Shown: positions 8,907 through 18,593, counted from the first letter of the stretch. The stretch is DNA of 64,000 nt from Pseudomonas fulva (GCF_015680705.1 NZ_JADNYP010000012.1:1-64000); one strand, 5' to 3'. The notes: generated by a model from the letters alone, not told the origin. Numbers and translations are program-made.

Positions 8907-9263
8907 TCAGTGGCCGGTATATTCGCAACCGCTGGTGCAGGTTTCATGGATGCGGACCTTGGACAGTTCAGGCAGCAATGGCTTGACCTGTTCCCAGATC
9001 CATTTGGCGATGACTTCGCTGGTGGGGTTCTCCAGGCCAGGTATGTCGTTGAGGTAGTTGTGGTCCAGGCGGTCGTAGATCGGCTTGAACACCGCCTTGA
9101 TCTCGGAGAAGTCACGGATCCAGCCGGTATGCGGGTCGAGCGGCCCGGTCAGGTACAGGGCCACCTTGAACGAGTGACCGTGCAGGCGGCCGCACTTGTG
9201 GCCGGCGGGCACGTTGGGCAGGCGGTGGGCGGATTCGAAGGTGAACTCTTTGAAGATTTCCAA
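8907..9263 (-). CDS. queD: 6-carboxy-tetrahydropterin synthase QueD
   Basis: QueD converts dihydroneopterin triphosphate to 6-carboxy-5,6,7,8-tetrahydropterin in queuosine/7-deazaguanine synthesis. Zinc ligands are visible at His13 (FESAHRLP) and His28/His30 (CGRLHGHSF), with the catalytic Cys24. [15 protein letters not shown] and the C-terminal IHETCTSGC are also typical. A TTG at 9263 gives the 118-residue family length and the expected start [12 protein letters not shown]. An ATG 48 bases upstream would add 16 atypical residues. Confidence 0.93.
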   Translation of the reverse strand: MEIFKEFTFESAHRLPNVPAGHKCGRLHGHSFKVALYLTGPLDPHTGWIRDFSEIKAVFKPIYDRLDHNYLNDIPGLENPTSEVIAKWIWEQVKPLLPELSKVRIHETCTSGCEYTGH

Positions 9264-9316
9264 GCTTTCAGACTCTGTGGCGAACGATGCTGCCAGACAG
9301 TCTACCAGCAAGGCCG

Positions 9317-10396
9317 CTACAAGGGTTGCAGCCGTTCCTGCAGTCGCCCGGTGGCGACCAGTTCGAGAAATTCATCGCCCAGGCGCCGGCTTTCGGCCAT
9401 GGCCTTGTACCAGTAGCGCTTGCGGCCCTGTGCATCGTTCATGAAGCGCTTGAAGTCGCCGCGGTCTGGCAGCTTGCCGTAGGGCAGGCTCGCCAGGTAT
9501 TGAGGGGAGGGGACGAGCAGCAGCACGTTGCGCAGGCGCGTAGCGTCTCCTCTGCGCCAGGGCAGTGCCTTGTCGAACCAGCCCGGTACGATTCGGTCGG
9601 TGAAATGCGGGTACAGCACCAGGTCATTGCCCTCGTACGGCAGGTCCAGGTGATAGTCGAGCAGGCCGCCATCCCGGTAGGTGCCACCACCGGTGCCCGG
9701 AATGTCCCGTACACCCTCCATGACCATGGGGATCGATCCTGACGCGAGCAAGGCCTGGCGCAGGTTGGCCAGATCGAGTGGCAGGCAGCGCGAAGGGAAA
9801 TCCTCCAGCGAGCCAAGCGGTGGCGCGGCACGGCTGTCATGCAAGATGACCCGCTCGAAGTGTCGGGACAGTCGCGAGCGACCGAGCAGGTTGTTGGCGA
9901 CCACCGAGGACAGCCCCATGCCCAACCGGCCGCGATGATCATCCGCGAGCAAGCCATGACTTTTCACCACCAGGACATTCAGCCGATAGCCGGTGCTGGC
10001 GAGAATTTGCGCATCACGTCCCTGCAGCAAGTCGTCGAGCATGCGCCTGCAACTGCGGCTGACGTCGTCGACCTTGGTGCCTTTGGGAAAGTCGAGCTCG
10101 GTATACAGCTCGCCCAGGCGTCGCAGGCCGTCGAGCGGGTCGGCCAGGCAGGCGCTGGCGAAGCGCCAGGCACCGATCGAGGCGCCGATCAAGGCGCGCG
10201 GGCGTGGCGCCGATGGCAGCCATTCTCCGAACAGGGCCAGGTCCAGCCCCTGAATACCCAGCGGCTTTGGACCGCCCGCGGCGCCCGGCACGATGCCGAC
10301 CTGCGCCGCTTGCAGGCCATGCTCGCGAACCTGCCTGAATGCGCGTTGGCCGGCCTTGAAGGTCAAGGCCGGATACTTGATGTGGATGGCGCTCAT
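9317..10396 (-). CDS. Patatin-like phospholipase
   Basis: A 359-residue protein with the patatin catalytic dyad: nucleophile Ser73 in GASIG and Asp242 in the motif YRDGGLLDY, with the glycine-rich oxyanion segment [12 protein letters not shown] at ~36–47. It is probably a cytoplasmic or peripheral lipid acyl hydrolase; no signal peptide is seen. The ATG at 10396 follows GAGAGG by six bases, so the in-frame extension upstream is rejected. It is divergent from the PepSY operon. Substrate is unknown, and no export or secretion partner is nearby. Confidence 0.85.
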   Translation of the reverse strand: MSAIHIKYPALTFKAGQRAFRQVREHGLQAAQVGIVPGAAGGPKPLGIQGLDLALFGEWLPSAPRPRALIGASIGAWRFASACLADPLDGLRRLGELYTELDFPKGTKVDDVSRSCRRMLDDLLQGRDAQILASTGYRLNVLVVKSHGLLADDHRGRLGMGLSSVVANNLLGRSRLSRHFERVILHDSRAAPPLGSLEDFPSRCLPLDLANLRQALLASGSIPMVMEGVRDIPGTGGGTYRDGGLLDYHLDLPYEGNDLVLYPHFTDRIVPGWFDKALPWRRGDATRLRNVLLLVPSPQYLASLPYGKLPDRGDFKRFMNDAQGRKRYWYKAMAESRRLGDEFLELVATGRLQERLQPL

Positions 10397-10543
10397 GCCG
10401 GGCCTCTCGATGGACGGGCCGGCCATTATAGGGCAGCCGGTGCCGAGCGGCTGCGCTATCATGGCGCCAGTCTGTTCAGGTTGAATTAAGCCGCAGGCGA
10501 TAATCTTGGCTGCGTAGACAACTTGCAACCGATGGAGATGCCC

Positions 10544-10852
10544 ATGAAAACCTTGACTGCCCTGTTCACCGCCGCCGTGCTTGCCGTGGGTGCCAACGTC
10601 GCCCTGGCCAAGGATGTCCAGCCCGACGAAGTGGTCAAGCTGGCCAATGCCAAGACCATCAAGTCGCTGGACGAACTGAAGGCCACCGCCGTCTCCAGGC
10701 ATCCTGGCTCGACTGCCACCGACTCGGAACTGGAGAACGAATACGGCCGCTACATCTACAAGGTCGAGTTGCACGATGCCCAAGGCGTCGAATGGGACGT
10801 CGACATGGATGCCAGGACCGGCGAAGTGCTGAAGGATGAACGGGATAGCTGA
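10544..10852 (+). CDS. Periplasmic PepSY-domain protein
   Basis: A 102-residue protein with a signal peptide (MKTLTALFTAAVLAVGANVALA) and one PepSY-like domain: KTIKSLDELKATAV, ENEYGRYIYKVELHD and WDVDMDARTGEVLKDERD. PepSY domains in small exported proteins often act as inhibitors or sensory partners. GGAG lies eight bases before the ATG. The stop overlaps the start of the next PepSY gene by one base, beginning a four-gene operon ending in a two-component system. A role in modulating that histidine kinase is inferred from context. Confidence 0.85.
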   Translation: MKTLTALFTAAVLAVGANVALAKDVQPDEVVKLANAKTIKSLDELKATAVSRHPGSTATDSELENEYGRYIYKVELHDAQGVEWDVDMDARTGEVLKDERDS

Positions 10853-11166
10853 TGAAGGATCTTTCGCGGACGGCACGCGGCCTGGTACTGACGCTGTCAG
10901 CTTGCTGTTCGCTGGCCGTGGCCCGCGACCTGGATCAGGATGAAGCGCTCGAGCTGCGGCGTGAGGGCATCATCCTGCCGTTGGAACGGCTGCTCGAGTC
11001 CGCGATGGCGCGCTACCCTGGTGCGCGCCTACTGGAGGCCGAACTGGAAAAGGACGACGGACGCTACGAGTACGAAGTCGAACTGCTGACGCCCCAGGGC
11101 GTGGTTCGCGAAATCAAGCTCGATGCTCGTACCGGCGCCTTGCTCAAAGACGAGGAAGACGACTGA
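10852..11166 (+). CDS. Second periplasmic PepSY-domain protein
   Basis: A 104-residue paralogue of the preceding gene. A signal peptide (residues ~1–24, ending SLAVARD) precedes a PepSY-like domain with DGRYEYEVELLTPQG and IKLDARTGALLKDEED. The shared …DARTG…LKDE ending shows a tandem duplication. The ATG overlaps the upstream stop (TGATG), and the response regulator begins at the next base after its own stop, so translation is coupled through all four genes. Confidence 0.83.
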   Translation: MKDLSRTARGLVLTLSACCSLAVARDLDQDEALELRREGIILPLERLLESAMARYPGARLLEAELEKDDGRYEYEVELLTPQGVVREIKLDARTGALLKDEEDD

Positions 11167-11835
11167 ATGCGCCTGTTGATCGTGGAGGACAATGTGCCTC
11201 TGGCCGATGAACTGACCGCGAGCCTGCAACGCCAGGGCTACGCAGTGGACTGGCTGGCCGATGGCCGGGATGCGGTCTACCAGGGCCAGAGCGAACCCTA
11301 TGACCTGATCATTCTCGACCTGGGCCTGCCGGGGCTTGGCGGCCTGCAGGTACTTGGTCAGTGGCGCGCGGCGGGGCTGGCCACGCCCGTGCTGATCCTG
11401 ACCGCGCGTGGCTCCTGGGCCGAGCGCATCGAAGGGCTCAAGGCCGGTGCCGACGACTACTTGAGCAAGCCGTTCCATCCGCAGGAGCTGCTGCTGCGTC
11501 TCCAGGCCCTGCTGCGGCGCGCCCGCGGCCTGGCCAACCAGCCTCGTCTCGAGGCTGCCGGCCTGCACCTGGACGAAGGGCGCCAGTGCGTGACGCGCGA
11601 TGGTGTCGATATCCAGCTCACGGCTGCCGAGTTCCGCCTGCTGCGCTACTTCATGCTGCACCCGCAGCAGATCCTCTCCAAGAGTCACCTGGCCGAGCAC
11701 CTGTACGATGGCGAGACCGAGCGCGACTCCAACGTGCTGGAGGTGCATGTCAATCATCTGCGTCGCAAGCTGGGCCGCAGCGTCATCGAGACCCGGCGTG
11801 GGCAGGGCTATCGCTATGCGGGGCATGCTGGGTGA
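11167..11835 (+). CDS. OmpR-family response regulator
   Basis: A 222-residue regulator. The receiver domain (~1–115) has the acidic pair in VEDN, phospho-acceptor Asp51 ([10 protein letters not shown]), the Thr of LTARG and Lys of LSKPF. The C-terminal winged helix (~125–220) contains [12 protein letters not shown] and [15 protein letters not shown]…RRGQGYRY. It starts directly after the PepSY stop, and its TGA overlaps the kinase GTG. It belongs to the PhoP/QseB-like class; the signal and target genes are unknown, although autoregulation of the operon is likely. Confidence 0.93.
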   Translation: MRLLIVEDNVPLADELTASLQRQGYAVDWLADGRDAVYQGQSEPYDLIILDLGLPGLGGLQVLGQWRAAGLATPVLILTARGSWAERIEGLKAGADDYLSKPFHPQELLLRLQALLRRARGLANQPRLEAAGLHLDEGRQCVTRDGVDIQLTAAEFRLLRYFMLHPQQILSKSHLAEHLYDGETERDSNVLEVHVNHLRRKLGRSVIETRRGQGYRYAGHAG

Positions 11836-13145
11836 GATCGATACAGGCGCGGCTGAGCGTCGGGCTGGTGGCGGTCCTGGTCATCATTGGCCTCGCGCTG
11901 GCGCACCTGATTCTCTGGCTGTCCGAGATCAGCCTGCAGCGCTACCTGGAAGCCGGTCTGCGCAAGGAGAGTGAAAACCTGCTGGTGGCGCTGGTGCGCG
12001 GGCCATCCGGGCTGCAACTGGACGAGCGCCGGGTTTCCGCGGCATACCAGCGACCTTTTTCCGGGTATTACTTTCGCATCGACTTCGAGCAGGGCACTTG
12101 GCGTTCACGCTCGCTATGGGATCTGGATATGCCCAAGCCAGCCAGGCCAGGCCTCGAAAGCGGCTACGAACTAGGCCCTGAAGGCCAGCAGTTGCTGGCC
12201 TTCAGGGGTGATTACCGCAGATTGGGACAGGATATCTCGATCAGTGTGGCCCAGGACTATTCACCCGTGCGCGACGGCTTCCGACGCCTGGAGATGATCG
12301 GATTGGGGCTCGGGCTGGTGGCACTGCTGCTCATCCTGATCCTGCAACGCGTCACCGTCACGCGTTCATTGCGCCCCCTGGAGCGGGCTCGCCAGCAGAT
12401 CGCCCAGTTGCAGCAAGGCCGGCGTTCCCAGCTCGACGACCAGGTGCCCAGCGAACTGGAACCGCTGGTCACACAGATCAACCACCTGCTGGCCCATACC
12501 GAAGACAGCCTGCGTCGATCACGCAACGCCCTGGGCAACTTGGGCCACGCACTCAAGACCCCATTGGCGGTATTGCTCAGCCTGGCCGCGAGCGAGCGCC
12601 TGACCGGCCTGCCGCAAGTGCGGGCTCAGTTGCACGAGCAACTGGAGCAGATCCAGCAACGCCTGGCGCGAGAACTCAACCGCGCCCGCCTGGCTGGCGA
12701 CGCACTGCCCGGTGCGCTGTTCGACTGCGATGCCGAGCTGCCAGGCCTGTTGCAGACCCTGGGCATGATCCATGGCCAGGATCTGCTGCTGCGGCGGGAG
12801 ACCCCGCCAGGGCTGCTGCTGTCCTGGGACCGAGAGGACCTGCTGGAATTGCTCGGCAACCTGCTGGACAACGCTTGCAAATGGGCCGACGGCGAAGTGC
12901 TCCTGAGCATCGAGCCGAACGTCGACGGCTATCGAATCCTGGTGGACGACGACGGGCCGGGGATCGCGCAGGCCGACCGCCAGAACGTGCTCGAGCGCGG
13001 CCTGCGCCTGGACGAACAGGTCGATGGGCATGGGCTGGGCCTGGCTATCGTGCGCGACATCGTCGAAGCCTGGGGCGGCAGTTTGAGCTTGCTGGAAAGC
13101 CCCTTGGGCGGCCTGCGCGTCAGCATCGAGTTGCCCCGCCGATAG
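11832..13145 (+). CDS. Membrane sensor histidine kinase
   Basis: A 437-residue PhoQ/QseC-like kinase. Transmembrane helices lie at ~10–30 and ~155–175 around a ~125-residue periplasmic sensor. A HAMP region follows, then the H-box GHALKTPL with His239, and an ATPase domain with [17 protein letters not shown] and GHGLGLAIV. The GTG start overlaps the regulator's stop. With the two exported PepSY proteins this forms a compact signalling operon, the PepSY proteins being plausible ligands or inhibitors of the periplasmic sensor (inference). Confidence 0.9.
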   Translation: MRSIQARLSVGLVAVLVIIGLALAHLILWLSEISLQRYLEAGLRKESENLLVALVRGPSGLQLDERRVSAAYQRPFSGYYFRIDFEQGTWRSRSLWDLDMPKPARPGLESGYELGPEGQQLLAFRGDYRRLGQDISISVAQDYSPVRDGFRRLEMIGLGLGLVALLLILILQRVTVTRSLRPLERARQQIAQLQQGRRSQLDDQVPSELEPLVTQINHLLAHTEDSLRRSRNALGNLGHALKTPLAVLLSLAASERLTGLPQVRAQLHEQLEQIQQRLARELNRARLAGDALPGALFDCDAELPGLLQTLGMIHGQDLLLRRETPPGLLLSWDREDLLELLGNLLDNACKWADGEVLLSIEPNVDGYRILVDDDGPGIAQADRQNVLERGLRLDEQVDGHGLGLAIVRDIVEAWGGSLSLLESPLGGLRVSIELPRR

Positions 13146-13289
13146 CCCCATGCCACAAGCTGCTAGCAAGAGCAGACCGCGAAGGCTGCACGATTTGCTT
13201 TTGCATGCAGTTGATGGCTTCAAAAAAACTGCACCCCAAGAGCATTTTTTTGAATTGGTCGCTACCGCCGCCTGGCAGGCACAATCTCG

Positions 13290-13392
13290 CTCCATGAAGC
13301 CGCTCGAGGTTTCCATCTCCATGGACGGAGCCCATTGGCTATTGCCGCTGGCAATACAGGGCCCAGGCCATTTCGGCTGGGCTTTCTTTTTT
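13290..13392 (+). ncRNA. Candidate intergenic small RNA or leader
   Basis: The 269-base gap between the kinase and the HPP gene ends in a strong terminator 23 bases before the HPP start, too far from the kinase stop to be only its terminator. A -10-like CACAAT near 13279–13284 would start a transcript of ~105 bases. It is reported as a candidate only; a known Pseudomonas sRNA could not be matched. Confidence 0.3.
13361..13392 (+). terminator. Rho-independent terminator
   Basis: The arm GCCCAG (13361–13366) pairs with CTGGGC (13377–13382), with further GC pairs and one bulged G, followed by TTTCTTTTTT. It ends the PepSY–kinase operon or an intergenic RNA before the HPP gene. Confidence 0.75.
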
Positions 13393-13414
13393 CCACCAGG
13401 TAAGTCACTGCTTG

Positions 13415-14569
13415 ATGTCTTCTTCTTCCCAATCGTTGTTGCAACGCCTGCTGCCCGCGCCCTTGAACACCTCGCCTCGCGAATGGTTGCGGGCCGGGAT
13501 TGGCGCGCTGCTGGGCCTGTTTCTCGCCGGCTGGTTGTGCGGCATGGTCTTCGGGGGGTCGGTTGCCTTGCATCTGCTTGGCCCGCTGGCCGCCTCGGCA
13601 GTGCTGGTATTCGCCGTTCACTCCGGCCCGCTGGCGCAGCCTTGGCCCGTGGTGGGAAGTTATGCCATGGCGGGTATCGTCGGCCTGGCGATGCGTCATG
13701 GCTTCGGCCAGGAGCTGTGGGTGGCAGCCGCTGCGCTCGGCTTGTCCATCGTGGTGATGTGCCTGTTGCGCTGCCTGCATCCACCAGGCGGAGGTGTCGC
13801 CGCCAGTGTCGTGCTGGCTGACCCAGGGCTGTTCGCACTAGGTGATCGCTTGCTCGAGCCAATCCTGCTCAATGCCTTGATCCTGGTCACCACGGCCGTG
13901 TTCTACAATCGTTTGACCGGGGTGCGCTACCCCAAGGGCGTCGCACCGCGCAAGGACTTGCATCATACCCATGACCCGCTGCCGACCGAACGCGTCGGGA
14001 TCAATGCGGACGATCTGGACCAGGCACTCGAAGAGCTGGGAGAGTTCGTCGACGTCACTCGTGAGGAGCTCGAGCGGATCATCCTGGCTACCGAGCAACA
14101 CGCCTTGCAGCGTAGCCTTGGCGGTATCACCGCGGCGTCGGTCATGTCCCGCGATGTGCAGTTCGCCACGCCCGGCACGACTCTCGAGCAAGCCTGGGAA
14201 ATGCTGGCCAGCCATCACCTCAAGACCCTGCCGGTGCTCGATCAGGGCCGCCTGGCAGGCATCGTCAGCCTCAACGACCTGGTTGGCCCAGCCATGGCGC
14301 GGGGACGCTTCAGCTGGCGTGGCCTGTTCAGGCGCAAGACAGTGCGCCTGGAACAGGTGATGAGTCGTCGAGTGGTCAGCGTCAGTAGCCAGCATCCGCT
14401 GGAAAGCTTGTTGCCGCTGCTGTGCGAGCAAGGCCTGCACTGCCTGCCGGTGCTCGAGGGCGACAAGCTGGTCGGCGTCGTGACTCAGACCGACCTGATC
14501 GCCGGGCTCGAGCGCCAGCTGCTGACCAGCGCCACGCGTCGCTCAAGCCAGCGGGTCCCAGCGCTGTGA
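13415..14569 (+). CDS. HPP-family membrane protein with CBS pair
   Basis: A 384-residue protein. The N-terminal ~180 residues form an HPP domain of four or five membrane helices carrying the signature LHPPGG. The C-terminal half holds two CBS domains (ASVMSRDVQFATPGTTLEQA and EQVMSRRVVSVSSQHPLESL), which typically bind adenine nucleotides. HPP proteins are linked to nitrite or anion transport in plastids and cyanobacteria; in Pseudomonas the substrate is unknown. The ATG at 13415 is chosen over a TTG one codon earlier. The 3' end overlaps the convergent LysR gene by 27 bases. Confidence 0.85.
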   Translation: MSSSSQSLLQRLLPAPLNTSPREWLRAGIGALLGLFLAGWLCGMVFGGSVALHLLGPLAASAVLVFAVHSGPLAQPWPVVGSYAMAGIVGLAMRHGFGQELWVAAAALGLSIVVMCLLRCLHPPGGGVAASVVLADPGLFALGDRLLEPILLNALILVTTAVFYNRLTGVRYPKGVAPRKDLHHTHDPLPTERVGINADDLDQALEELGEFVDVTREELERIILATEQHALQRSLGGITAASVMSRDVQFATPGTTLEQAWEMLASHHLKTLPVLDQGRLAGIVSLNDLVGPAMARGRFSWRGLFRRKTVRLEQVMSRRVVSVSSQHPLESLLPLLCEQGLHCLPVLEGDKLVGVVTQTDLIAGLERQLLTSATRRSSQRVPAL

Positions 14570-15409
14570 CCAGTCGCTGGAACCTTCGGCCACCAACCTG
14601 CGCAGGATCACCAAGGCCTGCTGCAGCGCCTGGCTGTCATTCTTGCGGGCATGCACGAGAAAGGTGGGGTAGGTGAATTCCGGCGCATGCGCTACCCGCT
14701 CGAACGCACCGCTGTCCAGGTAGGCTTGCACCACGCGGGTTCGGAAATAGCCACTGCCGCCCTGGTCGAGGATGAACTGCAGTGCCAGCGGCCCGAGGTT
14801 GAACCCCAGCGCGGCGCTGGCGCAGTCTGGCAGGGCGGCATCGTGCTGGCGCCGGAATGCTTCGCCCCAATCGATGTAGATGTACGGCTCGGGACGTCCG
14901 ACTCGACGGATCCTCACCAGCTTTTCTTCCATCAACTGTTCGACTTGCAGCCCAGGCCCGTAGTGTGGCTGATAGACCAATGCGGCATCGAGCAAGCCCA
15001 TTTCCACCTTGCGCAACAATGACTGTCCTTCGCCGACCTCGCTGCGAATGGCATGGCTGGGCAGTTCTCGATGCAAGGCGCTGATCCAGTCAAGCATCAT
15101 CGGGTTGCCCAGGCTGACTTCGCCACCCAGGTGCAACACCTGGCGATAGCCTTGGGGCAGCGGTAGGTCGCGACGCGCTGCGTCCCAGGTCTCCACCAGC
15201 TGGTTGGCGTAGACGACGAAGGCTTCGCCGTCAGGTGTCATGCTGGCACCGTTGCGGCTGCGCACGAACAGCTGGCAGCCTAGCTGCTGCTCCAGGCGCT
15301 GGACGCGGGCGGTAATGGCTGTCTGCGACACGCACAGTTTCTGCGCCGCGGCCACCAGGCTGCCGCAGCGTACGATTTCCAGGAAGGTCCGGGCCTGATC
15401 GATGTCCAT
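14543..15409 (-). CDS. LysR-family transcriptional regulator
   Basis: A 288-residue regulator. The N-terminal winged helix (DQARTFLEIVRCGSLVAAAQ … QTAITARVQRLEQQLG, residues ~4–45) precedes a co-inducer-binding domain. Its 3' end overlaps the convergent HPP gene by 27 bases. No divergent target gene adjoins it: upstream lies the 3' end of a kinase gene on the same strand, 124 bases away. The regulon and ligand cannot be told from sequence. Confidence 0.9.
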   Translation of the reverse strand: MDIDQARTFLEIVRCGSLVAAAQKLCVSQTAITARVQRLEQQLGCQLFVRSRNGASMTPDGEAFVVYANQLVETWDAARRDLPLPQGYRQVLHLGGEVSLGNPMMLDWISALHRELPSHAIRSEVGEGQSLLRKVEMGLLDAALVYQPHYGPGLQVEQLMEEKLVRIRRVGRPEPYIYIDWGEAFRRQHDAALPDCASAALGFNLGPLALQFILDQGGSGYFRTRVVQAYLDSGAFERVAHAPEFTYPTFLVHARKNDSQALQQALVILRRLVAEGSSDWSQRWDPLA

Positions 15410-15533
15410 GACGATGCTCGCTGAGGAGGAAGCGCCATTCTAGAGCCTTGGCGCTGAAATAGGGCGGTTGCCCCGTCCGCAGCGCTCGACGCCAGCCCGT
15501 GTTGCTCCGCTGGCCGTGACGCAGACCGTCAGC

Positions 15534-16823
15534 TCAAGCGGCCAGCGAGGCGGCCAGCTCGGCGAAGCCAGGGCGAATCGCTGCCTGCGGCTGCATGCAG
15601 CGCCTGGCCAGTGCGAGCACCAGCGGATCCTCATCAGGGCAGTGCTGCAGCAACTCTTGCAAGAGAATGCCGAACGCGCGCACCTCCAACCGCTCCAACG
15701 CAACCCCTGCCTGGCTGTCCTGCGCCGGGTAGAATGCCGCTGCGCCAAAGTCGCCAAGCAAGGCATTGCCTTCGGCGTCGCAAAGGACATTATGTGCATA
15801 CAGGTCGCCATGGCAGATGCCCTGGGCATGCAGATGGGCGCATACCGAGGCGATGCTCGCTGCCAGGCGGCGCATGGCGACCGATGTCAGCCACCGCCCA
15901 GGACGATACTGGTCGCGTGTGCAGCTGCCCAGGCTGGGTGGGCCGGCAAGGTTGGACCAGTGCGGTGCTATCCGTGGCATCACCAGGGCTGGAAGCCCCT
16001 GCGGGTGGTTGTCGATGCGACCGATCACGCCGACCAGTGCCGGATGTTCTCCGGCAGCGATGCAGGCATCCATCTCCGCCAGTGGCGAACCATCGCTGGT
16101 GATCGCGCCCTTGAACACCTTGATCGCCACGGGTAGTGGCTGCGCCTTCCAGTGCGCCAGGTGAATGATGCCTGACGCCCCGCGCCCAAGTTCCTGTCCC
16201 AGCTCGATTTCGTTCCAGTCGATGCTGGGGCAACTGCTGGTGGCCCTGCCACAAGGTTCGAGGGTCGCCAGCGGGTTGCCGGAAAAGGCCAGCCAGGCCA
16301 GGGCTGGCATCTGCAGCAGCCAGTCAGGAAGGTGGCTCAGCCGATTGCTGGCGATTCGCAGCAATTCGAGTCTATGACAACGGGCCAGGCTGGCCGGCAG
16401 GTGCGTCAGGCGATTGCCCGAGAGCATCAGCTTTTCCAGGGCAAGGCAATCGCCCAGACCTTCGGGCAAGCTCTCCAGGTGATTCTGGGTCAGGATGAGC
16501 GCGCGCAGTTTCGGTGGCAGGGCTTGCGCATCCAGCTCGGTGATGCGGTTGTTCCTGAAACCGACCGTTTCCAGGTTCGGGCAGCGGCCCACGCCCCGCG
16601 GCACATGGGTGAAACGGTTGTCGGAGCAGAACAGGACCTTGAGCCGAGTCAGCCGACGCAACTCGTCCGGCAAGGAGTGCAGGGCATTGCCGGACAGGTT
16701 CAGTACTTCGAGGCTGTCGGCCAGGGTGAAGATCTCTGGCGGGAAGTGTTCCAGGCCCTGGTTGAGGTCCAGGCGTGTAATGCCGCGCAGGCGGCCAGCT
16801 TTGAGGTCTTCGAGGTCATGCAT
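15534..16823 (-). CDS. Leucine-rich-repeat protein kinase
   Basis: A 429-residue fusion of leucine-rich repeats and a eukaryotic-type Ser/Thr kinase. About seven LRRs span residues ~15–190 (LEVLNLSGNALHSLP, LRALILTQNHLESLP, LEKLMLSGNRLTHLP). The kinase domain (~205–425) has a glycine loop GRGASG (213–218), Lys235 in VAIKVF, the catalytic loop HGDLYAHN with Asp340 and Asn345 (non-RD type), and DFG at 358–360, so it looks active. There is no signal peptide or membrane helix, so it is probably cytoplasmic or delivered. No phosphatase or FHA partner is adjacent. Substrate unknown. Confidence 0.92.
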   Translation of the reverse strand: MHDLEDLKAGRLRGITRLDLNQGLEHFPPEIFTLADSLEVLNLSGNALHSLPDELRRLTRLKVLFCSDNRFTHVPRGVGRCPNLETVGFRNNRITELDAQALPPKLRALILTQNHLESLPEGLGDCLALEKLMLSGNRLTHLPASLARCHRLELLRIASNRLSHLPDWLLQMPALAWLAFSGNPLATLEPCGRATSSCPSIDWNEIELGQELGRGASGIIHLAHWKAQPLPVAIKVFKGAITSDGSPLAEMDACIAAGEHPALVGVIGRIDNHPQGLPALVMPRIAPHWSNLAGPPSLGSCTRDQYRPGRWLTSVAMRRLAASIASVCAHLHAQGICHGDLYAHNVLCDAEGNALLGDFGAAAFYPAQDSQAGVALERLEVRAFGILLQELLQHCPDEDPLVLALARRCMQPQAAIRPGFAELAASLAA

Positions 16824-16895
16824 GGCAGAATCGGCGCCGAGATTGCGAGCGAAGCTGCGATGATAACGGCAACCCGGCCATGGGCGCCAAGCGCG

Positions 16896-17972
16896 TCAGT
16901 CCGGCTCCGGCCCCATTTGCCGCAACTGCCCTAGCCGGCTGCGGGTGCGCATCAGGTCGGTGAGCGCCCCGCCAAGGCTTTGTGCCAGTGGATGCCTGCC
17001 GATGACCACCAGCTGTTTGTCCTGGTCGTAGAGGACGTCGATCAGGTTGACGAAGCGCTGTTGTGCGGCCAGCGAGCATTGCGCCAGGTCGTCGAGCCCA
17101 TCGATGAACCACTGGTCGTGGTGGCGGGCCAGCTCGAGGTAGTCGATGACCGCCGTCGGTCCTTCGCACAAGTCATCGAAGCTGAACATGACCAGGCGGC
17201 CTTCGCTGGCCTGGGCTCGCAGGGTGCGGTTGTTGATCCGCAGGTCGATCGGGCGTGGCGCGGGCACTCCCAGGCGTTCGCGCTGCACCGCGTTGCCTGG
17301 CCAGACATAGTGTCCTTGGGCGAAACGCTGGTGCTGGCGATTGGCTGGCAGACTGCGAAAGTCGACTTCGCCGGTCACCTCCAGCACCTGCATGCGGCTG
17401 TTGATCAGCCGGATCACCGGCAGGAAGCGTTCGTGATAAAGCGGGTTGGGCAGCAAGCCTTCGGGCGGGTAGTTGGATGTGACCAGCAAGAAGATGCCTC
17501 GGCCGAACAGGGCTTCGAACAGCCGTGTAAGCAGCATGGCATCGCCAATGTCATGCACATGGAACTCGTCGAAGCACAAGACCCGGCAATCTTCCAGCAG
17601 CTCGTCCAAGGCAGTTCCCAAGGCATCCTTGCTGGCTCGATGACGAAACATGCCCTGGTGCAGGCGCGCGAAGAAATCGTGGAAATGCAGGCGACGCTTG
17701 GCTGGATCCTCGACCACCTGGAAGAAGCCATCGAGCAGCCAGCTCTTGCCGCGCCCCACCGGGCCGTGCAGATAAAGGCTGCGCCCCCGGCCTTGCTCGA
17801 GCGCTGCCAATTGCTCGGCCATGCAGCGGACCACCTGGCGCTGCCCCTCGCTCAAGCGATAGCCGCGAGCATGCGCCTGGGTTTCGAAGGACGCGATGAA
17901 CCGGTCTTGACCGGGTGAGTCGCTTAGGCGTCGTTGCTGTTGACGCAGGGGGGAGGGTAACCAGGTGGGCAC
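16896..17972 (-). CDS. zapE: ZapE/AFG1-like ATPase
   Basis: A 358-residue AFG1-family P-loop ATPase. Walker A is GPVGRGKS at 70–77 and Walker B VLCFDEF at 131–137; the sensor segment LLVTSNYPPEGL and HERFLPVI are characteristic of ZapE, which acts on FtsZ rings during division stress. The start is a GTG at 17972, six bases after GAGGAG; the ATG two bases upstream is out of frame. Pseudomonads commonly carry more than one AFG1 homologue, so this may be a paralogue rather than the main zapE. Confidence 0.88.
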   Translation of the reverse strand: MPTWLPSPLRQQQRRLSDSPGQDRFIASFETQAHARGYRLSEGQRQVVRCMAEQLAALEQGRGRSLYLHGPVGRGKSWLLDGFFQVVEDPAKRRLHFHDFFARLHQGMFRHRASKDALGTALDELLEDCRVLCFDEFHVHDIGDAMLLTRLFEALFGRGIFLLVTSNYPPEGLLPNPLYHERFLPVIRLINSRMQVLEVTGEVDFRSLPANRQHQRFAQGHYVWPGNAVQRERLGVPAPRPIDLRINNRTLRAQASEGRLVMFSFDDLCEGPTAVIDYLELARHHDQWFIDGLDDLAQCSLAAQQRFVNLIDVLYDQDKQLVVIGRHPLAQSLGGALTDLMRTRSRLGQLRQMGPEPD

Positions 17973-18161
17973 ATGCAGCTCCTCGATAGTGGCAGCAGTG
18001 GCGCAGCTTGACGCAAGCGTTGCGGTTAGAGCAATTCACAAACTCGCAGGCGAGGATCGCAAAATTCGATACCTCGATCGCCTTCGCCGCGTTGACCAGC
18101 GATGGCGGTGCGCAGAGCTTTGCAGTAGGCTCGGGTGAACGATCGGAAAAGAGCAGTCGCC

Positions 18162-18587
18162 ATGTCGGATCCCTATAACCTCGCTCGTTTCGTCGAGGCC
18201 CAAGGGCCTGTCTACGTCCGGGCCTTCCAGGAGCTTCAGGCCGGCCGCAAGACCAGTCACTGGATGTGGTTCGTCTTCCCCCAGCTGCGTGGCCTGGGGC
18301 ATAGCGAAATGGCGCAGCGCTATGGGCTTTCCGAGCTCGAGGAAGGGCGTGCCTACCTGGCGCATGCGGTGCTTGGCAATCGTCTGGAGCGCTGCGTCAG
18401 CGTGCTGCTCCAGCATGCCGGCAAGAGCGCGCGCCAGATCCTGGGCACGCCCGACGACCTCAAGCTGCGTTCCTGTCTCACCTTGTTCGGCCAGGTCGAT
18501 CCGGCCAATCCCCTTTGGCAACTGGCGCTGGAGCAGTTCTTCGATGGCGAGCCAGACAAGGCCACGCTAGGCCTGCTGCGGCGCTGA
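18162..18587 (+). CDS. DUF1810 domain protein
   Basis: A 141-residue cytoplasmic protein covering a whole DUF1810 domain: DPYNLARFVEAQ at the start, then TSHWMWFVFPQLRGLG, the core signature, and DDLKLRSCLTLF. DUF1810 proteins are small helical proteins related to those processing NAD-derived or N-glycosidic metabolites. The ATG at 18162 is chosen because the family starts here; a GTG at 18135 would add nine residues. It converges on the ydcH-like gene. Confidence 0.88.
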   Translation: MSDPYNLARFVEAQGPVYVRAFQELQAGRKTSHWMWFVFPQLRGLGHSEMAQRYGLSELEEGRAYLAHAVLGNRLERCVSVLLQHAGKSARQILGTPDDLKLRSCLTLFGQVDPANPLWQLALEQFFDGEPDKATLGLLRR

Positions 18588-18593
18588 GCCAGC

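Noticed and set aside
10397..10876. N-terminal extension of the patatin-like ORF
   Set aside because: It overlaps the PepSY gene, has no family similarity, and a good ribosome site precedes the ATG at 10396.
11361..11831. Extended start for the sensor kinase inside the regulator gene
   Set aside because: The GTG overlapping the regulator stop gives a normal membrane-helix N-terminus; the upstream frame is antisense-like filler rich in Arg and Ala.
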